Positions 16,654 to 33,339 of a stretch of 38,826 nucleotides of DNA are shown in pieces. The stretch covers positions 1 through 38,826 of the forward strand of contig DDIP01000370.1 in NCBI GenBank assembly GCA_002338605.1, given 5' to 3'. The notes beneath the pieces were generated by a model. It was not told the DNA's origin and searched no databases. It worked only from the letters and a program-made list of their open reading frames with translations. A program made the translations under genes and the position numbers. Source of the stretch: Proteobacteria bacterium UBA1847 (GTDB lineage: Bacteria; Pseudomonadota; Gammaproteobacteria; Steroidobacterales; Woeseiaceae). The number at the start of each line of letters is the position of its first letter. Positions within the stretch are counted from its first letter, which is position 1.

Positions 16654-17346
16654 GTGGCCAAACGCATAGCGATCATTGAAGACGAACGAGCGATACGGGA
16701 TAACTACGCCGCCGCTTTCCGGCGTGAAGGCTATTCCGTCGACACGTTTGAGGCTCGAGCGCCTGCGCTGAATGCATTCGAAACCCGTTTACCCGATCTG
16801 GTCGTCATCGACGTCAACCTGAAGGATGACGTGGAGGGCGGGTTTGAATTGTGCAGGGACCTTCGTGCCCGGTCGTCCGACTTGCCAATTATCTTTCTGA
16901 CAGCGCGCGACAGTGAATTCGATGCGGTCTCCGGACTGCGTCTCGGCGCCGACGACTACCTGACCAAAGACATCAGCCTGCCGCACCTGATGGCGCGCGT
17001 TGCCGCTTTGTTTCGTCGCATGGAAGCACTCAAGAAACCGGAAGGTGCGAACAGCAGCATCCGTCGCGGTGACCTCGCCATCGACACCGAGCGAATGACA
17101 GTTCACTGGCAGGACCGGCCCGTTGGACTGACACTGACAGAGTTCTGGCTGGTGCATGCAATGGCACGCTACCCGGGTCACGTCAAGAATCGCCAACAGC
17201 TGATGGACGCCGCTCAAGCCGTACTTGATGACAACACGATTACATCCCACATAAAACGTATTCGCCGAAAATTCATTGCAATCGATGCGAGCTTCGACGC
17301 TATCGAGACCGTTTATGGCATGGGCTATCGCTGGCTGAGCGAATAG
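16654..17346 (+). CDS. pdsR: Response regulator of the dedicated sortase system (OmpR family)
   Basis: A 230-residue regulator. The GTG at 16654 follows AAGGA at 8 bases and gives VAKRIAIIEDERAIRDNY, the canonical receiver start; the upstream in-frame ATGs add non-family residues. Receiver: acidic pair E9/D10, phospho-acceptor D53 (VVIDVNL), T83 (FLTARD), K105 (DYLTKD). The C-terminal winged helix has LTLTEFWLVHAMARYPGHVKNR and ends with VYGMGYRW. Family resemblance and place beside a class GN sortase fit the proteobacterial dedicated sortase regulator. It probably controls the divergent target/sortase operon. The kinase gene starts 10 bases later. Confidence 0.88.
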   Translation: MAKRIAIIEDERAIRDNYAAAFRREGYSVDTFEARAPALNAFETRLPDLVVIDVNLKDDVEGGFELCRDLRARSSDLPIIFLTARDSEFDAVSGLRLGADDYLTKDISLPHLMARVAALFRRMEALKKPEGANSSIRRGDLAIDTERMTVHWQDRPVGLTLTEFWLVHAMARYPGHVKNRQQLMDAAQAVLDDNTITSHIKRIRRKFIAIDASFDAIETVYGMGYRWLSE

Positions 17347-17356
17347 CCGCGGATCG

Positions 17357-25235
<7,879 letters not shown>

Positions 25236-25333
25236 AGCTGCCGCGGAGTCTGCGCTGAGGCAATCCCCGAAAGTGTTAATCAATGAAGTATCGCCGCGGC
25301 GTCAGGATCTATGGCTGGGCCGGACAGCTAAAA

Positions 25334-25363
25334 ATTATATGACAGGATCCCGATCATTTTTCA
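25334..25363 (-). promoter_or_regulatory. Possible gltBD promoter
   Basis: On the minus strand a perfect -10 hexamer TATAAT lies at 25339-25334, about 95 bases before the gltB ATG. The -35 region 17-18 bases upstream (TGAAAA-like, 25363-25358) is poor, so an activator may be needed. The rest of the 25236-25475 gap shows no gene or clear structure. Confidence 0.38.
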
Positions 25364-25475
25364 GGAAGTGGTCATTTAGGCGGGGTTTCGATGATTTTTC
25401 ACCGGATATCAGTGTATTTGCCGGTCTTTTGTCGACAGAAAAAAATTGTTGCGCGCGAAACCGTGAAGGTCGGCG

Positions 25476-25958
25476 CTAATGCGTCCCTGTGCCCAGGCGG
25501 ATATTGCCGCGGTTTCGGTAGCGAATCGCTGGCACCAGCGGCAGGTCGATACCCAGTCGACCCTCAACCTCGTACGCGATGTCATGACGCGCACCGTCGC
25601 GCGCAACGAACAGCAACTGCGGTGCCGTCTGCAGCAGATCAAGCTCGACGCTGATGGCAAAACTCGTATCGCCGTTGGCGGGAATCACTACGTCGCAATT
25701 CGTTTCACCGCTGGCGAAACGCATGCCATCGAGTTTCAGCCCATAGGCAAGATGCCGTACCGGCAGCGATACCGGATTGGGATTGCTGACCTCGAAAGAC
25801 AGCAGGAATGTTTGCCGTTCGAAACCGAGACCTACGACCTGCACGTTACTCAAGCTGACCACCGGTGACCGGAGTGAGCTCCCGGGAACTGATGCGCAGG
25901 CAGAAAACAAACTCGCTGCGAGTAAAATCATCATACGAGTCAAAGTCACGGTCTTCAT
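25476..25958 (-). CDS. LEA14/WHy-type periplasmic lipoprotein
   Basis: A 160-residue lipoprotein. The start at 25958 follows GGAGG at 9 bases and gives a signal sequence with lipobox FSAC. The mature part resembles the water-stress/hypersensitive-response (WHy, LEA type 2) domain: VSLSNVQVVGLGFERQTFLLSFEVSNPNPVSLPVRHLAYGLKLDG is the typical N-x-N-P beta-sandwich pattern (shown here over residues about 35-79). Such proteins occur widely beside unrelated genes; desiccation or envelope stress protection has been suggested for relatives. It follows the next lipoprotein gene by 34 bases, so the two probably form an operon. Confidence 0.75.
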   Translation of the reverse strand: MKTVTLTRMMILLAASLFSACASVPGSSLRSPVVSLSNVQVVGLGFERQTFLLSFEVSNPNPVSLPVRHLAYGLKLDGMRFASGETNCDVVIPANGDTSFAISVELDLLQTAPQLLFVARDGARHDIAYEVEGRLGIDLPLVPAIRYRNRGNIRLGTGTH

Positions 25959-25992
25959 TGCCTTGCCCTCCGCCAACATCAGGCCACGAACA

Positions 25993-26478
25993 TCAATACA
26001 CTTCGTCGCCCAGTCGTCCCCAACGCGCTGATAACAGCTCCCAGTCCCCATCGGCTTTTTCCAGCTCCAGTTCGAACCTGTAGGCGCTTGCGCTGAACCC
26101 GAGCGCTCCATCGTTGGTGCCCGTCAGGCCCGCCGTCAGGTCAACTACTGCCGCCGTGTCGCCAATCACTCGAATCTCATCGATCGAAACCAGCAACCTG
26201 ATCACGTTCTGCCTGTGGAAATACAGCCGAAACCGGTTCTCGACGTCGTCGCTGTCGAGGCCCCTGGCATCTGAATAAGCCGGTGAGATCATGCTCATGA
26301 GCTTGCGCCGTTCTTTTGCCTCGGCTGCCGCCTGTGCGGTGCTCAGCCACTCGCGCAATTCTGCCTCGGCGTCAGTCGCTGGCCCGCTACAGGCACTGAG
26401 CATCAACAGCAGGACTAAACCCGCAGCAACCCGTCGCCGTGCTATTGGAAGGCAGTTCTCAGTGACACTCGGCTTCAT
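25993..26478 (-). CDS. Putative lipoprotein with NTF2-like fold
   Basis: A 161-residue protein with a twin-arginine-like basic start (ARRR), hydrophobic core and lipobox LSAC (about residue 30). The mature part begins with a helical segment (AEAELREWLSTAQAAAEAKERRKLM), then alternates strands as in small NTF2/SnoaL-like domains and ends with DWELLSARWGRLGD, a typical last strand of that fold. No catalytic residues can be assigned and the role is unknown. First gene of a likely two-gene operon with the LEA-type lipoprotein, divergent from the DUF924 gene. Confidence 0.7.
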   Translation of the reverse strand: MKPSVTENCLPIARRRVAAGLVLLLMLSACSGPATDAEAELREWLSTAQAAAEAKERRKLMSMISPAYSDARGLDSDDVENRFRLYFHRQNVIRLLVSIDEIRVIGDTAAVVDLTAGLTGTNDGALGFSASAYRFELELEKADGDWELLSARWGRLGDEVY

Positions 26479-26586
26479 CTGCTAAAGTCTACTGGCAAAG
26501 GTGACCTCAAATGGTCGGTTCGAACCAAACTGTGACCGATTTCGCACTTTAGAACAGGTCGGCGGCCACGCAATCAACCGGACTCG

Positions 26587-27255
26587 ATGACAATGCCCGT
26601 AAAACTCCTGAGTGAAAGCATGGACGCAACGATTACCGACGAGGACCAGTCGCGTATCCAGCGGATTCTTGCATTCTGGTTCAAGGAGCAGGCACTTTCG
26701 GCGCCACAAATCGACCGTCGCATGGAAACCTGGTTCAGTGAAGATCCCATTTTTGATCACGAGATCGAAAAAACGTTTTCCAACGATATCGAAGCCGCCT
26801 GCGACGGCAAACTCAACCACTGGGGAGTCGATCCGCACGGGCGGCTTGCCCTTATCCTGTTGATCGACCAGTTTCGACGCAATATTTTCAGAAACACGCC
26901 TGACGCCTTCTCAATGGACAAGCTCGCACTCAAGTTGTGCGTCGAAGGAGCGATGGAGAAAAAAGACCGGGGACTGACCCCGATTCAGCGCGTGTTCTTT
27001 TACATGCCGCTACAGCATGCCGAATCGCGAAAGGTGCAAGCCAAGTCAGTCGAACTTTACAATCGTCTCGCCAATGCCGTGTCGCCCACTGAACGCGAGA
27101 CGTTCCTGACGATCGCCCAGTTTGCCGAACTGCACAAGGACATCATCGACCAGTTCGGCCGCTTCCCGCATCGAAACAAGCTTCTCGGTCGCGAAAACAC
27201 ACCGCAAGAAGCGGAATACCTCGCCGGTGACAGCCCCGACTTCGGCCAGGGTTGA
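26587..27255 (+). CDS. DUF924 family protein
   Basis: A 222-residue, mostly helical cytoplasmic protein recognised as DUF924: IQRILAFWFKEQALSAPQIDRRMETWFSED at the start (spread over residues about 24-53), then LALILLIDQFRRNIFRNTPDAFSMD, FFYMPLQHAESRKVQ and DIIDQFGRFPHRNKLLGR. The family is related to TPR-like helical proteins and has no established function. Start is uncertain: the ATG at 26587 has little ribosome site; ATG 26620 is an alternative that gives a length closer to many homologues. Convergent with the third MATE gene (6-base gap). Confidence 0.85.
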   Translation: MTMPVKLLSESMDATITDEDQSRIQRILAFWFKEQALSAPQIDRRMETWFSEDPIFDHEIEKTFSNDIEAACDGKLNHWGVDPHGRLALILLIDQFRRNIFRNTPDAFSMDKLALKLCVEGAMEKKDRGLTPIQRVFFYMPLQHAESRKVQAKSVELYNRLANAVSPTERETFLTIAQFAELHKDIIDQFGRFPHRNKLLGRENTPQEAEYLAGDSPDFGQG

Positions 27256-27261
27256 AGGCGC

Positions 27262-28620
27262 TCATGCTACGCTCAGCGAACGCCTCGACAGCCGATCGTA
27301 ACGCCACGTCAGCAGGCTCGCCGCAACACCAAGACCGACGATAAATCCGCCCCAGATATAATTTGGCGCTGCCTGGTAGGTGATGGCCGCAAGATAGGCC
27401 AGCGGAAACGCGAGCACCCAGAAAGCGAAGATGTTGATGACCATCGGCACACTGGTGTCCTTGTAGCCGCGCAAAGCACCGGCTGCACCAATCTGCACAC
27501 CATCGGCGATCTGAAATATTGCAGCCATCAGCAACAGGCTGATCGCGATACCGGTAACCGCAACATCCGATGTATACATTGCGACAACTGCGTCACGGAA
27601 GATCAGCAGGAATACAGCCGAAAACGTCATGAATGCGGCACACACGACTATGCCGACAATCCCCGCCAGCCTTGCGGCGCGCATTCGTCCGGCACCGATC
27701 AATTGTCCGACCCGGATCGTTGTTGCCGCGCTTAATGCGAGCGGGATCATGAACGTGGTTGATGCAAAGCTGATTGCTATCTGGTGCGCTGCTGTGATGT
27801 TGGTACCGCGCGTACCCATCAGAATTGACACCGCCGAGAACAGACCGGCTTCTGCCGTAATCGTGACCGCAATAGGCAACCCCAATGAAAAGATTTCCTT
27901 AAATGCCGACAAGCGCAACGGCCCCAGCCTCGAGAACAAGTGAAACTTGCGATAGCGTGGATTAAGAATCATGTAGGCCGCCAGGGTAAGCATGACGACC
28001 CACATCGATATCGCGCTCGCCCAGCCGCAACCGACTGCGCCAAGTGCCGGCGCGCCGAAATGTCCGAACATCAAAACGTAGTTCAGGAAAACATTGCAGA
28101 CCAGAGCGAACACTGATGTATACATGATCGGGCGTGTGTGACCGACACCCTCTGTCGTAAAACGAAGCGCCAGGAACGCGAAAATCCCGGGTGCACCAAA
28201 AGTAATCGCGCCGACGTATCCGGCCGTCAGTTCCCGGAAATCGGGATCGATACCAAATGCTGTCAGCAACGGCGGTGCAGCAAATTGTCCGATCAGGATC
28301 AATGGGACCCCCAGCAGGACTGCGAGATACAGACCCTGCCGTGTATAGCGGCCAATCAAATTAAAGTCCCTGGCACCGAAGTGTCTGGATACGATCGGCG
28401 AAATCGACATCAGTATTCCGAGGCAAACAGAGAAGCCAAGAAACCAGAAGCTGCCGCCCACGGCCACCGCAGCAAGCTCCCGTGCCCCAAGGCTTCCAGC
28501 CATTACGGCATCGGCAAATTGCATACCGGCGACAGCGAGATTATTGACCACCAGCGGTCCACCCAGACGCATCAATGCCTTGGCTTGCGCTTTAATATCG
28601 CTTGCGTTGAAATTGGTCAT
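27262..28620 (-). CDS. norM: MATE family efflux transporter, NorM type
   Basis: A 452-residue MATE transporter with 12 helices. GGPLVVNNLAVAGMQFADAVMAG in helix 1 and, in the C-terminal half, IFQIADGVQIGAAGALRGYKDTSVPM are the hallmark stretches of the NorM/MdtK cluster (the latter at about residues 365-390). It would export organic cations, fluoroquinolones or dyes using Na+ or H+. No local regulator. Third MATE gene in this window, from a third sub-branch. Divergent from the thiolase gene across an 81-base gap. Confidence 0.9.
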   Translation of the reverse strand: MTNFNASDIKAQAKALMRLGGPLVVNNLAVAGMQFADAVMAGSLGARELAAVAVGGSFWFLGFSVCLGILMSISPIVSRHFGARDFNLIGRYTRQGLYLAVLLGVPLILIGQFAAPPLLTAFGIDPDFRELTAGYVGAITFGAPGIFAFLALRFTTEGVGHTRPIMYTSVFALVCNVFLNYVLMFGHFGAPALGAVGCGWASAISMWVVMLTLAAYMILNPRYRKFHLFSRLGPLRLSAFKEIFSLGLPIAVTITAEAGLFSAVSILMGTRGTNITAAHQIAISFASTTFMIPLALSAATTIRVGQLIGAGRMRAARLAGIVGIVVCAAFMTFSAVFLLIFRDAVVAMYTSDVAVTGIAISLLLMAAIFQIADGVQIGAAGALRGYKDTSVPMVINIFAFWVLAFPLAYLAAITYQAAPNYIWGGFIVGLGVAASLLTWRYDRLSRRSLSVA

Positions 28621-28701
28621 CCGCGCATCTTAACTTACGGTGATGTCCACGAATGGTGTAAAGTTGCGACGCTCAAGAACAACACGAATATGGAGTCAGG
28701 T

Positions 28702-29988
28702 ATGTTGCACGACGGACGAGCGATACGCGTTGCAGTAGTCGGCGGGTCACGAATCCCGTTCTGCCGCTCACACTCGGTGTATCGGCATTGCTCCAATCAG
28801 GACCTGATGGTCGCCGCCCTCGATGGGCTCGTGACCAAGCTCGACCTGAAGGGACAGACATTGGGGGAAGTCGCGCTCGGTGCTGTCATCAAGCACTCCA
28901 GTGACTGGAATCTTGCTCGTGAAAGCGTTATCGATTCGGGGTTGTCGTTGCGGACCCCGGCAATCGATCTGCAACGTGCCTGCGGTACCAGCCTCGAAGC
29001 GGCAATACTGATTGCCAACAAGATCGCATTGGGCCAGATCGAGGCCGGCATCGCCGGTGGCACTGACACGGTAAGCGATGCGCCCGTTGTTTACCCGGAC
29101 GAATACCGTCGTATATTGATGGATATCCATGGCTCGCGTTCTGCACTGGATCGTATCAAGAACATCTTTCGCATTCGGCCCGGGCATTTCAAACCGGTGT
29201 TTCCAGGTGTGAAGGAGCCTCGCACCGGCTTATCCATGGGCGAGAGCATGGAGATCACGGCGAAACAATGGGACGTGCAACGCGAACACCAGGATCAACT
29301 GGCGCTGTCGAGCCACATCAAAGCGGCGGGTGCTTACGATGCCGGCTGGTACGACGATTTGGTCGTGCCCTTTCTTGACTGCGAAGAAGACAACAATATT
29401 CGACGTGATTCAACCTTCGAAAAACTCTCGGCGCTGAAGCCGGTTTTTGACAAGAGTGATGAAGGCACCATGACGGCCGGTAACAGTACACCGCTGACGG
29501 ACGGTGCCGCAGCGGTTTGCCTCGCGTCGGAGGACTGGGCTCGAATGAAAAACCTGCCGGTCATGGCCTACCTCACGTTCGGCAAAGCGGCCGCGGTCAA
29601 CTTCATCAATGATGAGGGCCTGCTGATGGCGCCTGCCTATGCTGTTTCCGACATGCTGAAGCAAGCCAACCTCACGTTGCAGGATTTTGACTTCTACGAA
29701 ATTCACGAGGCTTTTGCCGCACAAACCATTGCAACACTGAAGGCCTGGCAGTCGGACGAGTTCTGTCGAAAGAGACTCGGGCGCAACGCCGCGATGGGGC
29801 CCATTGACCTGTCAAGACTCAACGTCAAGGGCGGCAGCATTGCAGTCGGTCACCCGTTTGCGGCCACTGGCGCGCGCATCGTCGGTACATTGGCCAAATT
29901 ATTGCAGGAGAAGGGCTCGGGTCGTGGGCTGATCTCTGTTTGCACCGCTGGCGGCATGGGTGTCTCTGCGATCATGGAAGCGCCCTGA
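28702..29988 (+). CDS. Acetyl-CoA acyltransferase (thiolase), FadI-like
   Basis: A 428-residue thiolase. The ATG at 28702 follows GGAG at 6 bases; the same frame is open far upstream, but that stretch is antisense to the MATE gene and has no thiolase features. Catalytic residues: C94 (QRACGTS), His in EIHEAFAAQ, and the C-terminal Cys in SVCTAGGMGVS, with the GGSIAVGHPFAATGAR loop. Length and the FPGVKEPRTGLSMGESMEITAKQW region resemble the FadI/trifunctional beta branch, which cleaves 3-ketoacyl-CoA in beta-oxidation. A FadJ partner is not adjacent, so a stand-alone acetoacetyl-CoA role is also possible. Confidence 0.85.
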   Translation: MLHDGRAIRVAVVGGSRIPFCRSHSVYRHCSNQDLMVAALDGLVTKLDLKGQTLGEVALGAVIKHSSDWNLARESVIDSGLSLRTPAIDLQRACGTSLEAAILIANKIALGQIEAGIAGGTDTVSDAPVVYPDEYRRILMDIHGSRSALDRIKNIFRIRPGHFKPVFPGVKEPRTGLSMGESMEITAKQWDVQREHQDQLALSSHIKAAGAYDAGWYDDLVVPFLDCEEDNNIRRDSTFEKLSALKPVFDKSDEGTMTAGNSTPLTDGAAAVCLASEDWARMKNLPVMAYLTFGKAAAVNFINDEGLLMAPAYAVSDMLKQANLTLQDFDFYEIHEAFAAQTIATLKAWQSDEFCRKRLGRNAAMGPIDLSRLNVKGGSIAVGHPFAATGARIVGTLAKLLQEKGSGRGLISVCTAGGMGVSAIMEAP

Positions 29989-30003
29989 GCCCAAAGCGCG
30001 ATC

Positions 30004-30429
30004 TTATTCTTGCGAGTTGCGTCGGATATTCCTGAGTAACTTGTCGAGTTGCTCTTTCGCCTGTGCTGTCACACCTCCGCGCTTGTACTCGGAGACGACA
30101 AAGTCCTCAAAGCGTTCAACAATGGAGTCCATTCCCTGTTCGGTGAACGGCGTCGGAATGTCCTTTTGTTCCGGTGAGTTCTTCAGCGCTCCGAACAGGT
30201 CGATCCAGTGTTCAGTCTGCTTCCCCCAGGACAGAGCGTGGTAGAACTGCGGCCCCGGATTGCCGTCCTTCCCCGACAGGACGCTGGCGACTCCGGCAAC
30301 CAGGCTGATTGGAACCAGCACCAAATCACGCAAGCCGTCGACCAGCAGCTTGATCTGAAATACGCCTAGGTCTCGAATCAGGGTCCAGCGTGATGGTGCG
30401 GGCAGGTCGGACTCGGGCGTCTTGTTCAT
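30004..30429 (-). CDS. Conserved protein of unknown function
   Basis: A 141-residue protein starting at 30429 (MNKTPESDLPAPSRW). The middle has LIRDLGVFQIKLLVDGLRDLVLVPISLVAG, partly hydrophobic (about residues 18-47) and perhaps a membrane-associated helix, then GKQTEHWIDLF, and a highly charged helical C-terminus with SEYKRGGVTAQAKEQLDKLLRN. I have seen this pattern among gammaproteobacterial hypotheticals but know of no function. Convergent with the thiolase gene (15-base gap) and divergent from hemH. Confidence 0.72.
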   Translation of the reverse strand: MNKTPESDLPAPSRWTLIRDLGVFQIKLLVDGLRDLVLVPISLVAGVASVLSGKDGNPGPQFYHALSWGKQTEHWIDLFGALKNSPEQKDIPTPFTEQGMDSIVERFEDFVVSEYKRGGVTAQAKEQLDKLLRNIRRNSQE

Positions 30430-30543
30430 TACGAATTCTCTTGAATAATTATCAATTAAGACAAGCAATTATAGACGTTTTCACTGGCGCGCGAGGATTC
30501 TATGCAGTAGGGTTAGGCGCGATGGATACCGGCCGACGAGACT

Positions 30544-31635
30544 ATGCCGAGCTACGAGACAACGCCGCAATTCGAACACGGTCAAGCCACGTCCACGGGC
30601 GTACTCGTCGTCAATCTCGGTACGCCTGCGGCGCCGACCGCCGGTGCCGTGCGCCGGTTCCTTCGTGAGTTTCTTTCCGATCCCCGTGTCGTGGAATACC
30701 CGCGCGCCTTGTGGTGGCTAATTCTCAACCTCGTGATCCTCGTCATTCGACCATCACGTTCGGCTGCCGCATACCGGAAAATCTGGACGGATCGGGGCTC
30801 GCCGTTAATGCTCTATTCGCAGTCAATTGCCGACAAGCTTCGAGAGAAATTTTCCGCGAGTGTCAATACGACGGTCCTTGTTGAACTGGCAATGACCTAT
30901 GGCCAACCGTCAATCAACGATGCGATCGACAGGCTATTGGCAGGCGGCGCACGCCGACTCTTCGTGCTACCGCTCTACCCGCAATACTCCGGCACGACGA
31001 CAGCAGCGGTTTTCGATGCAGTGATGAAAAAACTGGGCAAGCTGCGATGGATACCGGAAACCCGCTGGATCAACAGCTATCACGACGATCCGGCCTTTAT
31101 CGATGCGCTTGCAAACAGCGTTCAACGACACTGGCAAGACAATCCTCGCGGGGAAACGCTGTTGATGTCGTTTCACGGCATTCCGAAAAGCCTGCTTGAA
31201 AAAGGGGATCCGTACTTCTGCCAATGCCAAAAGACTGCACGGTTGCTGGCTGGAAAACTGGGACTTGGCGACAATGAATGGATGATTAGCTTCCAGTCGC
31301 GAGTGGGTCGAGAGGAATGGCTGGCGCCGTACACTGACGAAAGCATCCGATCGCTGGCGAGGAGTGGAACACGTGAAATCGATGTCATCTGCCCGGGATT
31401 CGCGACGGATTGCCTGGAAACGCTGGAGGAAATTGCCATGCAGAATGCAGAATTTTTTCGCGAAGGCGGTGGCGCGACTCTACGCTACATTCCATCCTTG
31501 AATGACAGCGATTCACATATTGAAGTTCTCGCTGGTCTTGCGTTGCAGCATGTCACCGGTTGGGAGGCCGCTGGCGGAGGCGTACCGGACAAATCCGGTC
31601 GCGAGCGTGCAATCGCGATGGGAGCAGCCCGGTGA
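30544..31635 (+). CDS. hemH: Ferrochelatase
   Basis: A 363-residue enzyme that inserts Fe2+ into protoporphyrin IX, the last step of protohaem synthesis. Begins with VLVVNLGTPAAPTAGAVRRFL, the family start; then FVLPLYPQYSGTTTAAVFD, catalytic His in SFHGIPK and the acidic site CLETLEEIA. Cys residues in YFCQCQKTA and FATDCLETLEE are at positions where some bacterial enzymes carry an iron-sulfur cluster; I cannot tell whether one is bound. Overlaps the VOC gene by four bases (GTGA). The AT-rich upstream gap may bind a regulator. Confidence 0.95.
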   Translation: MPSYETTPQFEHGQATSTGVLVVNLGTPAAPTAGAVRRFLREFLSDPRVVEYPRALWWLILNLVILVIRPSRSAAAYRKIWTDRGSPLMLYSQSIADKLREKFSASVNTTVLVELAMTYGQPSINDAIDRLLAGGARRLFVLPLYPQYSGTTTAAVFDAVMKKLGKLRWIPETRWINSYHDDPAFIDALANSVQRHWQDNPRGETLLMSFHGIPKSLLEKGDPYFCQCQKTARLLAGKLGLGDNEWMISFQSRVGREEWLAPYTDESIRSLARSGTREIDVICPGFATDCLETLEEIAMQNAEFFREGGGATLRYIPSLNDSDSHIEVLAGLALQHVTGWEAAGGGVPDKSGRERAIAMGAAR

Positions 31636-32399
31636 GCACCGTCGGTCGGTTCCTTGAGTTTTCAGTGCGCGCGCCGGACATCCTGGAGTCCCTGCATTTC
31701 TATAAAACACTGGGCTTTGTCGAACTTGAGATTGGCGACGTCTGGCCGCACAAGTACGCCGTAGTCAGCGACGGCGAGCTCAATATCGGGCTTCATGATC
31801 GGGATTTCGAATCGCCCTCTGTGACCTTTGTGAAACAAGGCATCGCCAAGCACGCTCGATCCATGACCGATCACGGCTTCGAATTCACTTACATGCAGTT
31901 GGGCGAAGAATCGTTCAACGAATTGCGATTTCCCGACCGTGACGGTCATATGGTGACTATGCTCGAAGCACGAACCTTCAACGTGAGCGAGGAAGCGTAT
32001 CGAAATACCGAATGCGGTAGCTGGTTTGAACTGACATTACCGGTCAAGGACGCATTGCACTCGGCGCAGTTTTGGGCGCCTATCGCGCAAACGCTGCTCG
32101 AAATGCGCGAGGAGCCGACGACACACATGCGCTTTGATGCCGATGGTGTCCCTCTGGGCCTGTCGGAAAGCATTGCTGTCGAGGCGCCATCGCTTTGCTT
32201 CAAATGTCCGGACCGTCACCAGCTAATGGGCATACTTGAACAAAATAATATGGCGTTTAAGAAGTTTCCCGGCTTTGAAGGCGCGTTTGTTGCAATACAG
32301 GCTCCGGAAGGAACGACGTTGTTCGCTTTTGAAGAGGATTTTCTTGGCGAAAAATATGAAGTCGACGAGTCCGGTGATGTAAAAGATTTCCCGTTGTAG
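31632..32399 (+). CDS. VOC (glyoxalase/bleomycin resistance-like) protein, two modules
   Basis: A 255-residue protein with two tandem vicinal-oxygen-chelate modules: about 1-118 (FLEFSVRAPDILESLHFYKTLGF ... FPDRDGHMVTMLEA) and about 130-240 (WFELTLPVKDALHSAQFW ... IQAPEGTTLFAFEEDF). Metal-ligand residues are not obvious in the second half, so it may bind rather than convert its ligand. The GTG start at 31632 overlaps the hemH stop (GTGA), indicating coupling with haem synthesis. The specific function is unknown. Confidence 0.82.
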   Translation: MSTVGRFLEFSVRAPDILESLHFYKTLGFVELEIGDVWPHKYAVVSDGELNIGLHDRDFESPSVTFVKQGIAKHARSMTDHGFEFTYMQLGEESFNELRFPDRDGHMVTMLEARTFNVSEEAYRNTECGSWFELTLPVKDALHSAQFWAPIAQTLLEMREEPTTHMRFDADGVPLGLSESIAVEAPSLCFKCPDRHQLMGILEQNNMAFKKFPGFEGAFVAIQAPEGTTLFAFEEDFLGEKYEVDESGDVKDFPL

Positions 32400-32456
32400 C
32401 CTCAGCGGCGCTTTTCCAGTACCACCAGCCCCTCCCGCGCGACAGTATCCGCGTTC

Positions 32457-33326
32457 CTAGAGAACGGTATCGATCAACTGCAGCGCACGGCCCAGGTAGC
32501 CGCTGCCAAACAGGTTCAGGTGATTCAACACATGGTAGAGCTGATAAAGACATTGGCGCTCGGCATAGCCGGCGCGCTTCGGCCAGCGCGCCTCGTAGGT
32601 CGCGTAGAATGCCGGCCCGAAACCGCCAAACAGGCGTGTCATCGCAATGTCCGCTTCCCGGTCGCCGTAGTATACCGCCGGATCGAAAACCACTGCTTCG
32701 CCATCCGCGCTCGCCCAATTACCGCCCCAGAGATCACCGTGGAGCAGTGCCGCCTCGGTTTCTCCGTCGTCGAAAAACCCGGGAAGACGTTTTAAAAGCT
32801 GCGTACCACGGGATTGCAACTCGCCACCAAATCCGTTCTCCCTGGCAAGCCGCAGCTGAAACTGAAGTCTATGCTCGCGGAAAAATTCTACCCAGTTATC
32901 CGAGCGCGTATTGTGCTGCGGTGTCAGGCCGATTGTGTTGTCACGATACCAACCGAAACTTCGATGGGTGTACTCATGCATCAGCGCAAGCCGCTCACCG
33001 AGCTGTGCCTCGACCTTTGCATTCGCGGGTACGAAATGAATCCATTCGAGCGCCAGGAAAATGCCGTCGTCAACTTCGCCTGTTGTCAAAACTGCCGGCA
33101 CACGAACCGTTTTGGTCGCCGCGATTTCGCGAAGCCCTTCGGCTTCAGCCACGAATTGTTCGCGTGCCTGCAACGGCCCGGATTTAAGGAATATGTCACC
33201 ATCCTTCGTCGTCAGGCGCCAGGCATCACTGATATCGCCGCCACTGACTGGCTGCGGTGAGTTTCTTTTGCTAAGGGTAATGCCTGCGGCCTTCAGCTGC
33301 TCGGCAATTGAAGTCCAGTCAGGCAT
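32457..33326 (-). CDS. Fructosamine kinase / FN3K-related family protein
   Basis: A 289-residue kinase-like protein. Motifs: PVSGGDISDAWRL (nucleotide loop), IFLKSG (the Lys), LALEWI hinge, LLHGDLWGGNW (catalytic loop, Asp in HGD) and VFDPAVYYGDREADIAM (metal-binding DPA). Relatives phosphorylate fructosamines or ribulosamines on proteins and free amines, allowing deglycation. The bacterial substrate is unproven. No clear ribosome site. Lies 13 bases downstream of the exonuclease gene on the same strand, so may be co-transcribed. Confidence 0.9.
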   Translation of the reverse strand: MPDWTSIAEQLKAAGITLSKRNSPQPVSGGDISDAWRLTTKDGDIFLKSGPLQAREQFVAEAEGLREIAATKTVRVPAVLTTGEVDDGIFLALEWIHFVPANAKVEAQLGERLALMHEYTHRSFGWYRDNTIGLTPQHNTRSDNWVEFFREHRLQFQLRLARENGFGGELQSRGTQLLKRLPGFFDDGETEAALLHGDLWGGNWASADGEAVVFDPAVYYGDREADIAMTRLFGGFGPAFYATYEARWPKRAGYAERQCLYQLYHVLNHLNLFGSGYLGRALQLIDTVL

Positions 33327-33339
33327 GAAGAGTCAGCGG

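Noticed and set aside
28138..28701. Open frame extending 188 codons upstream of the thiolase start
   Set aside because: It is antisense to the MATE transporter gene, has no thiolase or other family features, and a good ribosome site with the normal thiolase N-terminus lies at 28702.
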